DNA from: Malaya genurostris
Taxonomy: Eukaryota; Arthropoda; Insecta; Diptera; Culicidae
NCBI RefSeq assembly: GCF_030247185.1
Contig: NC_080571.1
Coordinates: forward strand, 80,534,525 to 80,598,524
Length of the DNA: 64,000 nucleotides
Direction: 5' to 3'
The notes below the pieces were generated by a model that was given only the letters and a program-made list of their open reading frames with translations, was not told the origin of the DNA and made no database searches. Below are positions 11,663-23,192 of this stretch, in pieces. The translations under genes and the position numbers were made by a program. Positions within the stretch are counted from its first letter, which is position 1, and each line of letters opens with the position of its first letter.

Positions 11663-13380
11663 AAAACGTGTCTAATCCACCTAGCAGTGAGATGATACCT
11701 TTTTTATCAATCCACATGTGTTTTTTGCATGAATATTCTTTGGTGTTTCAGTTTTCATGACATTATTCTAATGTCCGTCGTGTTAAGTGGCAATTTGAGA
11801 TTTTAATCACTCATTACTCTGTAATGTCGAAACAGCAAATCGGATCGAATTTGAATCTAAAAGTGTAACAATCGATTAAACATTCCATGATATGTCGAGG
11901 TAATTTCCACTTTAGAGTTTAGGGTAATTTGAAGTACTTCCAGAGCCGGTATTCAGGAACCAGCATAACCCAAACCGATCCGTATGGCCATATGACGAAT
12001 AAATTGCAATATTTTTGAGTCCAACTTCAAAGCTTTTCGGGATTGTCATCTTCTATATCGCTTTGAATTTTAAAAAAATTCATCATTCTACAATTCCAGA
12101 ATCGGAAGTCAGAAAGTGATAAAATGGGATTTATTTTAATTTGAACTTTTGTATCTGAAATTCGATTTGGATTTTTTTGAGAAAACGATTGAGCTTTGAG
12201 AAACGATTCGATACTGGAACCGGAATTCGAAATTCGGTGTAGCCGAAGTCAGACAAATTCACCTGAGTAGCTGTATAGTTTACATTTGTTTCATAATGTT
12301 TGGAAATCAGTGTAGACATCTTTGAGAAATCGTAGTGCGAATTAAATTTTTGGGTGCCTTTCGAAACGACAACTGAATACAACAAAAAATGAAATAAGTT
12401 TATTTGGTTATCGACTATCCAAATGTGCTAACCCGATAAACCTGATTATTTTTTGTGAAATGGACATTTTTATACAAATCACCCTGTATCTCCGAAACCG
12501 GAAGTTGGATCTTACTGAAAAACAAGATGTTTTATAGAATCTTAAAACTTTTCATTTGAATCTTAGATGATTCTTAGATTTCATTTGAATCTTAGATCGG
12601 TTCAGCCATCTACGAGAAAAATTAATTGCATTATTTTAATTTCGTTTCACATATCATCACGTGGTTCCGCAATCAGAAGTCGGATCCAAACGTAATTCAG
12701 GAACCTTGTTTGAGAGTATACTACTTTTCATATGAATCAGATTTTATAGAAAACGGTTGAGTCATCTCCGAAAAAAATTTAGTGAAATTATTTGTCACAC
12801 ACGCATTTGCTGATCTCGACGAACTGATTCGAATGGTATATGGCTGTTATGTTCTTCCAGCATTTATTGCTGTAAGTAGTTTAAATCAATACAATTATGG
12901 AATTGCTTTCAACTCGAAAATTCTGCCATCATCTGGTTTACATATGGCATATTCGAACAATTATGTTGCCAAAAATGAACCGTGCTAAAATCGGTCCGAG
13001 ACAAAATATCATGCTGTACACAGTCTTTTGAGTACTTAGAAACAAATGTATGGAACAGTATAAAAAATCGTGTTTTATGTTGCTCTCAAGCATTTCTTTG
13101 CCAGACAGCGCTCAAAACTTCTACTGCTGGAATAGGGCAAAAAGTCGCTTACACAAAAATTTATATATCTCCGTTAAAAATGGACGGATTTTAACAATCT
13201 ATGGCTTTTTGGATAGGTATTACCGTGCGGAATCTAAGATTGAAAATATATTCTTTTTTCAAGGTCAATTGTGACAGATACTGACAATTGCGACAGAAAA
13301 TTTTGACATAAAACATCGTGTAACTAAAAAATTAAAAATTCTATCTTAAAACCATTCAATAGCGTTGAGGGTGACAGGGA
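11663..13380. other. Degenerate repeats, no gene
   Basis: An E2-end remnant is seen at 11674-11710. From there to 13380 there are scattered diverged blocks such as CGGTTCAGCCATCT (about 12600 and 13417) and CCGGAAGTTGGATC (about 12500). These resemble old relatives of the 170-mer family. No protein is recognised. Confidence 0.45.
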
Positions 13381-13469
13381 GACCCTTTATTTGCGACTAG
13401 TTTGATCAAAATCGGTTCAGCCATCTCTGAGATCTCGACCTTTTAGTTGACAAAACACATACAGACACA

Positions 13470-13541
<72 letters not shown>

Positions 13542-13620
13542 TATTTGCTCAGTTCGTCGAGCTGAATCGATTGATATATGACACTCGGCCCTCCGGGCCT
13601 CGGAAATTTTTTTTTAAATT
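13381..13620 (+). repeat. Dispersed repeat with (AC)n core
   Basis: An (AC)n tract (13465-13538) is flanked by AAATCGGTTCAGCCATCTCT upstream and GCTCAGTTCGTCGAGCTGAA plus GGGCCTCGG downstream. The layout parallels the TG tract and GAGGCTCCG block of the 1.23 kb unit read on the other strand, so it is probably a diverged relative. Confidence 0.7.
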
Positions 13621-14598
13621 TGAGCGAATTCTATACCTATTTTTTATATTTATAAAAAAAAGGTAAAAATACAAAAGTTCATCAATCGAAAAGGTGAGTG
13701 GATTGAATATTTATGAAGTGAAATCGATCTATTTAGTAATTTAATACCGGATGCTATCAAAATTTTCGCAACCAAATTTTTTTTCATAATTTTCAACATG
13801 TCTACCGATTTTAGTTACCGGCACCCTATTTTTTTGAAAAATCGTGAAAAATTGTCAGCGATATGCAGAGATACAAAATTTGAAAACTGGTCTGTAAAAT
13901 ATCAAATTTCTTAGTTAACCTGCGAACCTTTTTTCGTCTGAAGACTTTTTACAGACTTCGATTGTTTGCTGACATTCAGTCAGGGTTTACAGACTTTTCA
14001 AAATTTCCGCGATCTTTTTGTTTTTGCTAGCTAAACTTATTGTATTAACTGGCATCTCTGGTGATATGCAACATGTGCACAAATTGACAGTTTCAATACA
14101 CCCGTCATATAAGTAAAAACTTTGGTTCTCTAGTTCTGTTAGCCATGGCGTCTCTAAACAAATCGCCCAAACCAAGGAACATGATCTTTAATGCACTGAT
14201 TAATGCAATGAAACGTTGCTTAGAGGGATAAGAAGCTAATAAATTCGACTGCACCAAAGGCGCCACCAGCCAAATTATCGGTCAAGTAACGGAGAGTAAC
14301 GGCGAAATCACCATTAGACAATGAAGATTTGGATCCAAAACGTCTCTAAAAAGTATAAACTCCGTTTTCTCTTTGAATAACTGCAGTCCTAATTTATATT
14401 TTTCCATTTTTAACGAAATTTTTTGGGGTGCCGGTAATCGAACACCTTTTTTGAAATGGCAAAAAATTAATCACTTTACTAAATTCATAATAAAGTTGTT
14501 TCAATCAAATTATTCAATTTAGTTTCTTAATCTGTTGTTAGCTAGGGATCTGTTGTAGCTTTCCATTGAGGTATATATGTCCGCATAATGGACACTTA
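13621..14598. other. Unassigned AT-rich DNA
   Basis: No gene recognised. The phrase GTGCCGGTAA and its kin recur near 13812, 14430 and 15510 (the last beyond the mariner), suggesting an older repeat into which the mariner inserted. Confidence 0.4.
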
Positions 14599-15478
14599 AC
14601 ACATGGATCAATAAGTCCCGAGACTAAAGCAGAGATGGCGCCCGTAGTAAACCAGTAACCACGTCTTTCTAGAGTACTAACCTTTGCTTGAAACGGGTCA
14701 AAATTTTAAGTCGATCCGACCAGAAACTGCTGGGTTATCGAGGTTGGAGTAAAGTCGTTTTGTAGTTTGTTTAGAAAATGAAAAAAAAAACGAGTTTCGT
14801 GTTTTGATAAAACATTGTTTTTTAATGGGTAAAAACACCGTGCAAGCGAAACAAGTGATTGAAAAATGTTATCCGGACTCTTGTCCATCAAAAGCAACGA
14901 TTTGTCGGTGGTTCGCCGAGTTTAAACGTGGTCGTACCGACACAAATGACGCGGAACGCTCGGGTAGACCTGTGGAAGCCGTTACACCGGAAAATGTGAG
15001 TGAAGTGACAAAAATTATAATGAAAGATCGTAAAGTGAAGCTCCGTGAGATTTACTATCCTTCATGAAAAATTGAGCATTAAAAAGGTTTTTTCCAAGTG
15101 GGTGCCGCGATTGCTTTCGATGGAACAAAATGCACCCTGCCACAAGTCGATGAAAACAATGGCGAAATTGAACGAATTGGGCTTTGATCTGCTTCCCCAC
15201 CCCCCATACTCGCCAGATTTAGCCACCAGTGACTACTTTGCTGATCTTAAAAAAATGCTCCAGGGAAAAAGTTTTAGCTCAAATGAGGAGGTCATCGCTG
15301 AAACTGAAGCTTATTTTGAAGCAAAGATAAATTTTTTTATAAACATGGTATTGAAAAATTGGAAAAACGTTGGAACCATTGTATCGCCCTAAAAGGTGAT
15401 TATGTTGACGAATAAAAAAAAATTTACAAAAAAAATGTTGTTTCCGTTGTTAGTGTCGGGACTTATTGATCCATGTGT
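14599..15478 (+). mobile_element. Mariner element, internally deleted, with TA duplication
   Basis: Ends are 28 bp inverted repeats (14599-14626 and 15451-15478) beginning ACACATGGATCAATAAGTCC on the left, with one mismatch. Each is bounded by a TA (14597-14598 and 15479-15480), the mariner target duplication. At 880 bp it is shorter than the usual ~1.3 kb, because the middle of the transposase is missing. Confidence 0.9.
14778..15410 (+). pseudogene. Mariner transposase, deleted and frameshifted
   Basis: The family product is the DD34D transposase that cuts and pastes mariner at TA sites. ATG at 14778 runs into a 10-A tract and is out of frame with the homologous reading that starts at GAG 14792. 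The paired helix-turn-helix part is clear (GKNTVQAKQV, ICRWFAEFKRGRT, DAERSGRP). After LREI the frame shifts to TILHEKL...VFSKWVPRLL, then jumps to APCHKSMKTMAKLNELGFDL. The block carrying the first two catalytic aspartates is therefore lost, while the third (PYSPDLATSDYF) remains. A further frame change follows near 15330. It is dead but could be mobilised in trans, since both TIRs remain. Confidence 0.85.
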
Positions 15479-15480
15479 TA

Positions 15481-15599
15481 GTCAGAAGTTATAAGCTTAA
15501 AGTAAAAGAGTGCCGGTAACCAAATACTCTCTCTCAAATAATTATAATTCAGCACCAGCAGGTATAAATCATTTTGAATCGTTTTCTATTATTATTCTC
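15481..15599. other. Short spacer, no feature
   Basis: This is the continuation of the sequence that flanks the mariner on its left; nothing else is seen. Confidence 0.4.
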
Positions 15600-16650
15600 G
15601 AATCTTCGGTTGAATATCGATTTTCACTGAAAACCGAAAACGAATGATCGTGGAACTGTATCGGCACTAAACATACCGCTATCATAGAATTAGTAGACAA
15701 TATAACGATCGAGATTGAGCAAAAAATCATGATTGGGGCCTTATTTTTAGATCTCAAAAAAGCCTTTGACACTTTGGATCACAGTATCCTCTCTTGGACA
15801 AACTTCAGTGCTACGGCAACAGGGACATCGCGAACTCTATTATCAGTAGCTACTTGACAAACAGAAAACAATTCGTGTCCATCGAGGGCAACTGTAGCAA
15901 TCTTGCTGCCATAACCATTGGAGTGCCACAGGGTAGCAATATAGGACCACTATTATTTCTTTTGTATATTAATGATATAGGTAACCTGCAACTCACAGGG
16001 ACTAGGCGGTTATTTGCCGATGACACAGCTCTGTTTTATCCTAACAATGACATCAATGCTGTTGTAAACTGAATAAAGAGCGACTTAAGTATATTAGATC
16101 AATATTTTAGTGCAAATTCATTGTCCTTAAATCTCATAAAAACTAAATATATGAACATTCAGAGGTTTGTTTGTTTGTTTGTGCAAAAAGCACATATTTG
16201 GTTTCTATTTCTTTGCGTTTCGCCTTCGGCTCATCAGTGCTTGAAGCAGTTCAAATTGAGGGTGCAAACTTTGCATCTGCTTAGCGGTTTAAGTTGAACT
16301 TCTAGGCACGAGGTGGTAGTTCAATTTGAACTGCTTTACTAAAACTAAATATATGATTTTCCGGTCTATAAGAAAAGTAATACGAATCCATCGTCATTCT
16401 AGCTTGGAACATTATATTATTGAAACTGGACTGCTTCAAATATTTGGGTATATATTTTGACCCCACGCAGGTTAACGTGGATTCACCATATTAAATCTAT
16501 TGAAAAACATGTGGCATCCTACTGCGGTATTTTGTGGAGAGTCAAGTCATATATTCCTAAGCTTCTAAACTTTTATTTTGCTTACATCCATTCACAGCTC
16601 ATTTATTTGGTATCGATATGGGGTCGCGCCGCTAGCTCTAATCTAAAAAA
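15600..16650 (+). pseudogene. LINE reverse transcriptase fragment (Jockey/CR1-like)
   Basis: The reading from about 15666 (GTKHTAIIELVDN) gives the RT finger/palm: FLDLKKAFDTLDHSI (first catalytic Asp), GVPQGSNIGPLLFLLYINDI, and LFADDTALFYP (FADD catalytic box). It changes frame near 15793, has a stop at 16070, is split by an insertion at 16155-16341, and resumes with further frame changes to about 16650, where it abuts E2. Both ends of the element are missing. It is old compared with the CR1 copy at 20-25 kb. Confidence 0.8.
16155..16341 (-). mobile_element. 187 bp retroposed insertion with 16 bp target duplication
   Basis: AAAACTAAATATATGA occurs at 16139-16154 and again at 16342-16357, exactly flanking the insert, and the RT reading resumes across it. 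On the minus strand the insert ends in a (CAAA)n tail (about 16165-16185). It contains an inverted pair GCAGTTCAAATTG / CAATTTGAACTGC and the phrase CTGATGAGCCGAAGGCGAAA. The long variable-length duplication plus simple tail point to LINE-driven retroposition of a SINE-like RNA. Confidence 0.8.
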
Positions 16651-16651
16651 C

Positions 16652-16830
16652 CCTTCTTAATCCACCTAGTGGTGTGATAATGCCTTTCTCTTTTTTCATA
16701 AAAATTTTCATGAAAATATATTTCATACTTATATTAAATAATTTCGGATACCAATTTTGACACCAATTGATTCAGATTGATTCGAGTAGTTCACAAAAGC
16801 ATGTTTATGTCACACAGTCAGTAGCTTTCC
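16652..16830 (-). repeat. Dispersed repeat E2, copy 2
   Basis: Reverse complement of the 6889-7136 element, including the AACCCTTCTTAATCCACCTA end, the CAATTGATTCAGATTGATTC block and TTCACAAAAGCATG. It joins the RT fragment on the left and the inverted 170-mers on the right. Confidence 0.75.
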
Positions 16831-17048
16831 AACGAGCTCAAGTTTGTTAAAATCGGTTCAGTCATCTCTGAGAAAATTGAGCGCGTTCAAATACAACGCT
16901 TTTTGTCGATTACGTCACTTATACAATCATATCTCCGGAACCAAAAGTCACAGCCATTTGATCTTCGAACTTGATCAATGGTCCGACAGTAGTTTTCAAA
17001 CGAACCCAAGTGTGTTAAAATCGGTTCAGCCAGTGCAGTGCACACACA

Positions 17049-17094
<46 letters not shown>

Positions 17095-17678
17095 TTTTCC
17101 GATCTCGTCGAACTGAGTCGAATGGTATATAACACTATGGGTCTCCGAGGCTCCGTTCGAAAGTCGGTTTTTCCAGCAATTCTAATACCTTTCTATAGAG
17201 AATGGCAAAACCCTTCTTAGTCCACTTAGTGGAATTTTCATATATCTTGAAAAATCACCATAGGGGGGAGTACATGAAATTTTCGAAATCGAAAAAAAAT
17301 TTTCGATGCCAAAAGGCTTAGAATTGCATGAAACGTCGAGATTTAGTGTCATCTCGAAAAAAAATTTTTTGAAAAAGTCGACTTTTTGGTCCCAGAAAGT
17401 TGATTTTTTCAAAACAAATTTTTTTTGAGATGACACTAAATTTCGATGTTTCATGCAGTTTTAAGAGTTTCGGCATCAAAAAAAATTTCGATTTTGGAAA
17501 TTTCATGTACTCCCCCCTACGGTGCTTTTTCAAGGTCGAAAATTGTCAAACCACCGGGCAGCACCCCTTAAGCATGTCCGATTTATGTAAAATTTTGCAT
17601 GAAGGCTTTTTTCGAGGTGCTTAAACTTTTGAGCACTAGAACTTAACGAAAATAGAGGTGATCCTAAAATTTTAGCAC

Positions 17679-17811
<133 letters not shown>

Positions 17812-18004
17812 AGCGGTAAAAATCAATGTGTTTTGTCGGTTACGTCACTTATACCATCATATATCTGGAACCAAAAGTCACAACCATTTGATCTTCGAAC
17901 TTGATCAATGGCCCGACAGTAGCTTTCAAACGAGCCCAAGTTTGTTAAAATCGGTTCAGCCATCTCTGAGAAAATTGAGTTCGTTCAAATATCTTCTAAA
18001 AGTG

Positions 18005-18124
<120 letters not shown>

Positions 18125-18243
18125 CATTTTCCGATCTCGTCGAACTGAGTCGAATGGTATATAACACTATGGGTCTCCGAGACTCCGTTCGAAAGTCGGT
18201 TTTTCCAGTAATTCTAATACCTTTCTATAGAGAAAGGCAAAAA

Positions 18244-19635
18244 TCAAATTCTACAAAACAAGTGTCTCAAAATCATCTTCAATAAACCTCTACTGTTTTC
18301 AAGCTTTTTGTAGTACTCGGATAATACCCATAACATCTTACCTCTAGCATACTTATGTGATGTTCAAACCAGGGGTGGAAATAAGCACCGTTTTTGATTC
18401 ACAGTAAATAAAAATAGTTAGTATTATTATTTCATATCATATATTTATTGTAGATATTATAATGAATTCTGCAACGAATGATTATTTGGTAAGATAAATT
18501 TTGATTTTACTTAGAATTTAAAAGTGTCTTCATCGTTATCAGTATTACTGTCTGATTCGGAATAAACATTTCAACAAAGTTCGGTTCGTTTTAACACTAC
18601 TCTGTGTTCATTTAACAGGTTTGAAGTTTAAATGGCTGTCACTTATAGTTCCGGTGATGTAGTGGTATAAGTGATGTTAAAACTGACTACCGCTCAATTT
18701 TCTCGGATATGTATTATCCGATATCAATAATTACAGGCTCGGTAAGTGAATTTATTTCGTCGGTCGCATCGAAATTCCATGTTTCGCGATGTATTTGAAA
18801 TTTATTTAGTAATACCGTCGTGGTGGAGTAATATCATCAATAAAAACCTTTTTTAATCCACCTAATTATGTAATGATGCCTTTCTCATATTATTCATAAC
18901 ATCAAAAATGTTACTGTGGAATTCGCTAAAACAACTGTTCAAAGAATAAAAATAGGAAAATTTGTTCGGACCTAATCTAATAAACTCTACAAATCCTGTT
19001 CATCCTGTAGTTTCGGAACCGAAAGTAGTATCTACAACAAAACTGTTTGTGAAAATCGATTTGTCCATTTCCAAGAAAAGTGAGTGAGATCCTTTTTTAT
19101 GGGATTTGTAACTGTTTTTGACCATCGTTTGTGAAAAACTACTAATGAAATTGGTAATTTTCCACTTATCACGCTTTAGTTCCGGAACCGAAAGTCGGAT
19201 CCGGATGAAATGTTCTAAAAATTTTTATTGAACTATAAGGCTTTTCATTTGAATCTTAGTTTGTAAAAATCGGTTGAGCCGTTTCAGAGAAAAATGAGTG
19301 TACAATTTTTAGCTATTTAGCTTGAATATCATACACAGAAGTAACAGGAGTGCAGGATTTGACTAAGCCAATTCAAACGCACCATTGAAACGCTGCGTCA
19401 AATGCTGCTCCAGTTACCTCCTTGAATCAAACTCATGTCAAATAGCGTTTCATTGGGTTTAATCTAGTTTGTGCATAAACATCATCATCAGCATCAACCA
19501 GCTGGAAGTAAAACAAAGTCTTTTGTCGCTATAATCACTATTTGGTGAGGTATATTTTTTTACTAATTTTGCATTGCGTGTTGATATTGCGCAGCGAAAA
19601 CTGTAAATTTAACATTATCAATTGGATTACGATCC
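18244..19635. other. Degenerate repeats, no gene
   Basis: An E2-like end (CACCTAATTATGTAATGATG) lies at 18858-18880. Old CGGTTGAGCCGTTTCAGAGA and CCGGAACCGAAAGTCGGATC blocks sit near 19190-19290. No protein recognised. Confidence 0.45.
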
Positions 19636-20010
19636 GATCTGATGATGATGATGATGGTCCCACCCCATACCCCTACAAAGGTGTGAGCAGAACGAGTTAT
19701 CTAAATGATAATTAATATTTTTGCACATATCTTAACCAGTAAACAAAAGAAAACGATCTGATTAATCTAGCAGGTATTGATTCTTCTTCAAAAGAACGAC
19801 TGACCACAAAATAACATTCAAATATTTCGGATTTACTATCCAGGGTTAATCAAGAAAATTTCCAACCCGGGAAGATCCTTGATCACATCAGGAATCGAAC
19901 CCGATATCTTTACCAGTATCAGACAGTAATTCACCTGGCCCTTCCCGCCGGACCAGTTCATCGCTACACACATCAGCTACGATGGAGTAACGAGACTGCG
20001 GATGAGCAGA
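19636..20010 (-). mobile_element. SINE-like element with B box and CAT-repeat tail
   Basis: On the minus strand GGTTCGATTCC (about 19893-19903) is an exact B box. It is followed by GATCTTCCCGGGTTGGAAAT, a phrase familiar from mosquito SINEs, and the stretch ends in a (CAT)n tail near 19636-19655. No clear A box or target duplication was found. It lies directly downstream of the CR1-like element, and may be an independent insertion or part of that element's 3' UTR. Confidence 0.45.
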
Positions 20011-20384
20011 GCCAAGCCCAATTCCATCAACAACTGTCGATCCCAATTAATCTCCCGAATCAATTCCTTAAATTATTAATCAAACCTTGCGATCAAGGTC
20101 AAGAGCAAACTTAACACACTGAATGCTAAGGCTCTTCGGCCAGTCCTATTCGCTTTCCAAATAGTCACTACCTGCTTCGCGCGCGAGGCTCAAACGTTTG
20201 TAGACTGCTCATTATTTTTAACTCTCAAACAAACTAAAAATCCATCATCATCATACCGAACATAGTAACTTAATTCGTCTCACAATAATATATATAAACA
20301 AAAAGAAAAAGAAAATACAATCTTCGTAATACGTAAAAAAAATAAAAAATCTAAAAAATTTAAACTAACTAACTAAATATTTGC

Positions 20385-23159
20385 TTACAAAGCGGACTTT
20401 ATGTGTGAAATACATAACCTTTTGAACTCCACCAATGTCGCTGCGCGTTTGATTTCTCTTGGCATCGAATTGAAAAAACTTATTCCCTTGTACAACAATG
20501 AGTTTTGCGATCTGGCTAACAGAAAGCTTGGTGTTCTAGCATCAGATGCGTTTCTAGTATTGTACCTATGCAAATCAGTTCCTCTTTCAATTCGATCACA
20601 CAAATATCGAGGCAGCATGCCGTTTAATATCTTGAAAATAAATACCATGGTTAAGTAGTAAATTCTCTGTTTCACTGAAAGCCATTGTAATGCGTTCAGT
20701 AGAAAACCTGACGAGGTATATCTACTACATTTTAGAATTAATCGCATGATTTTATTTTGCAGTCGCTGTAATCTCAAGATTTGTGTGTTATTAGCAAGAA
20801 ACAGAATGGATGGGCAAAAGTCAATGTGTGGTGAAATGACTGTTTTATACAAAAGAATCTTACTATGGGTCGTTAAGTCATTTTTCAAACGACATAATAC
20901 ACCATAATTTTTGGCAATCTTCTTGATGACGTTATTGATATGAGATTTGAACTTTAACTTTTCATCAATTATGACTCCAAAATACTTCATTTCTCTAACG
21001 CGATCAATAGTTTCACCATCAATTTCCACATTGGCGTCATGACCGGTGCTAACAGAAGAAATAACCATATATTTAGTTTTCGCGACGTTTAGTTTCAGTT
21101 GCTTAAATTTTAACCATCGAACCAGCGAACTTAGATCCTCGTTTAAATGTGCAACAGCTTCATTGAAATCTTTAGCCGTAATGAACAAAACAGTATCATC
21201 AGCAAACAAATTTATATCACAGAAACGTAAAACTCGCTTCATATCATTAATATACATAATAAATAGAATAGGACCTAACACACTTCCCTGAGGCACACCA
21301 AGTGAATTACCGAGGGAACTAGACACTACATCGTTAAAAACAGTCTTTTGAGATCTACCACATAAATAGTTTTCAAACCATTCATGTGCCATTCCCCCGA
21401 TGCCAAAACGCCGTAATGTCCGCAACAATAAAGGTCTTGAAATTGTTTCAAAGGCCCTCTTCAGATCCAAGAACACAGCAAAGATACTCTCTTTGGCTTC
21501 GATTTTCTCCTTCCATTTTGCCAATACTAGGTTCAAAGCGGTTTCACAAGAGTGACCCTTACGATATCCCGATTGTTCCGGTATTAGCAAACTGTTAGAG
21601 TTTAAATAGTTAATCAGCTGATCTTTAGCAACAAGTTCCAGAATTTTTTCCAGTGTGTGCAGCATGTTAATGGGACGGTACTCCTCGGCTTTATCCATTC
21701 CAGTAACCTTGGGGATAGGAACCACCAGAGATTCTTTCCACACTTTTGGTACGTGCCCCGTGTACAACGATTCATTTACCAAATCCAGTAGATCGTGTCC
21801 GATAACATGAAAGCAATCCTGTATCACTTTTGAGTTTACATTGTCAATACCAGTCGATTTTCCCAAATTGAAACAAATATTTTTCAATTGTTCAAAAGTG
21901 ATTGGTTGAAACTCATCAAGTCTACAATAGTTATTCATCGGCTGTGTTATTTCAACAGGTTCACCTACCAATTCAATACTTTGATTGATCTGCTGAACAC
22001 TATTTATGAAATAACTGTTGAACTTTTCAGATACAATTTGTTCTGTGTGCTCTTCTATACCGTTAAAAGTTATGGTTTTCGATGCACTATGTGTAGGCTT
22101 GATCAACTGTTTGAGAATTTTCCATAACTCTCTGCTGTTTTGTTGATTTTGATTGATCTTCCTCTGTATGTATTCATATCTAGTCTTCTTCAGGGCCCGT
22201 GAATAAATATTTCGTGCTTGTGTATATCTACTCCAGTGACTATCATTGTTAGTTCTACAGAATCTCTTGTACTGCTTATCCCTCTCCCGTTTTAACCGTA
22301 AGAGGTCTATTGAGTACCAACTACTCGAGCTGTTCAACCTAACATACTTTTCAGTTACTAATTCATTAGTACACTTTTTTAATATGTCAGTAAGAATAGA
22401 TGCCCTGTGATCCAAATTTCCAGTCAACTGTGTACAACGCAAGCTTCTTGATACAAGTCGAGATAGGGTTTGCTTTGAATAGTTTTTCCAACACTTGATT
22501 TTCACCGTATCTTCCTCATTTCTAGAGCTACTCATTACGGAAATTGCAATTGTTTCATGATCTGAAATCTTGCAATCGGATTCCACATTTGAATAAACAC
22601 CGTCGAAATTGGAATATACGTGATCTATCAATGTTTTACTGTATCTCGAAATTCTTGTAAATTCATTCACAGTTTGCTTCAAATTGAAGAATTCTGCTAA
22701 CTGTTTCAATTGAGTCGAACCTTGATCACTGAGCCAATCGATATTAAAATCTCCAGTAATAATATTTAGTTTACCAAAATCTACGAAATTCTCCCACCAG
22801 TTTTCTAGAATTTCCAGAAACTGGCGATCGCTTGAACTTGGAGAGTGGTAAACAACTCCATAATTTCCCATCTGCATGCCTCTTTCAACTGATATACCCA
22901 AGAACCAATTATTTCCAACTGCTTCGTTTGATTGAATGCTGAATTTAATTGATCCTCTGGCGTAAATTGCAACTCCACCCGTGTGCCTGGAATGGGACAA
23001 ACAAAAAGCAACAGTGTAACCCGGAACACTGAACTGATCGAAAGCGTCAGAATCAACAATATGTGTTTCTGAGAGCAAAACCAATGAAGGATGTCTATCC
23101 TCTATAAGATGACGCAATGCGACATAATTAGAAGGCAAACCGGCCATGTTCAAATACAA
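20385..23159 (-). CDS. CR1 ORF2: AP endonuclease and reverse transcriptase
   Basis: A 924-codon open frame without stops. Residues 1-210 are an apurinic-type endonuclease: LSETH (Glu31), GGVAIYAR, VVYHSPS, GDFNIDW (Asp137, Asn139) and SDHE (199-202). The RT follows, with YRPINML, FLDLKRAFETI (Asp near 565), GVPQGSVLGPILFIMYINDM and LFADDTVLF (catalytic FADD near 652). The C-terminal region has LQRLQNKIMRLIL and YNTRNASD phrases typical of Jockey/CR1 elements; there is no RNase H. The start is uncertain: the frame is open from the ORF1 stop at 23190, the first in-frame ATG is about 23147, and 23159 is a TTG. ORF2 may be expressed by reinitiation or readthrough. It would nick target DNA and prime reverse transcription there. 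Confidence 0.9.
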   Translation of the reverse strand: MYLNMAGLPSNYVALRHLIEDRHPSLVLLSETHIVDSDAFDQFSVPGYTVAFCLSHSRHTGGVAIYARGSIKFSIQSNEAVGNNWFLGISVERGMQMGNYGVVYHSPSSSDRQFLEILENWWENFVDFGKLNIITGDFNIDWLSDQGSTQLKQLAEFFNLKQTVNEFTRISRYSKTLIDHVYSNFDGVYSNVESDCKISDHETIAISVMSSSRNEEDTVKIKCWKNYSKQTLSRLVSRSLRCTQLTGNLDHRASILTDILKKCTNELVTEKYVRLNSSSSWYSIDLLRLKRERDKQYKRFCRTNNDSHWSRYTQARNIYSRALKKTRYEYIQRKINQNQQNSRELWKILKQLIKPTHSASKTITFNGIEEHTEQIVSEKFNSYFINSVQQINQSIELVGEPVEITQPMNNYCRLDEFQPITFEQLKNICFNLGKSTGIDNVNSKVIQDCFHVIGHDLLDLVNESLYTGHVPKVWKESLVVPIPKVTGMDKAEEYRPINMLHTLEKILELVAKDQLINYLNSNSLLIPEQSGYRKGHSCETALNLVLAKWKEKIEAKESIFAVFLDLKRAFETISRPLLLRTLRRFGIGGMAHEWFENYLCGRSQKTVFNDVVSSSLGNSLGVPQGSVLGPILFIMYINDMKRVLRFCDINLFADDTVLFITAKDFNEAVAHLNEDLSSLVRWLKFKQLKLNVAKTKYMVISSVSTGHDANVEIDGETIDRVREMKYFGVIIDEKLKFKSHINNVIKKIAKNYGVLCRLKNDLTTHSKILLYKTVISPHIDFCPSILFLANNTQILRLQRLQNKIMRLILKCSRYTSSGFLLNALQWLSVKQRIYYLTMVFIFKILNGMLPRYLCDRIERGTDLHRYNTRNASDARTPSFLLARSQNSLLYKGISFFNSMPREIKRAATLVEFKRLCISHIKSAL

Positions 23160-23183
23160 AATATCTGAATGCCTCTCACTGAT

Positions 23184-23192
23184 TAGTTGCTA
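23184..23192 (-). promoter_or_regulatory. Candidate leaky stop UAG-CAA-CUA between ORF1 and ORF2
   Basis: The ORF1 terminator TAG (23192-23190) is followed by CAA and CTA, matching the UAG-CAR-YYA readthrough context known from tobamoviruses. ORF2 continues in the same frame with no further stop. Readthrough would give an ORF1-ORF2 fusion. The motif match is seen; its function is inference. Confidence 0.45.
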
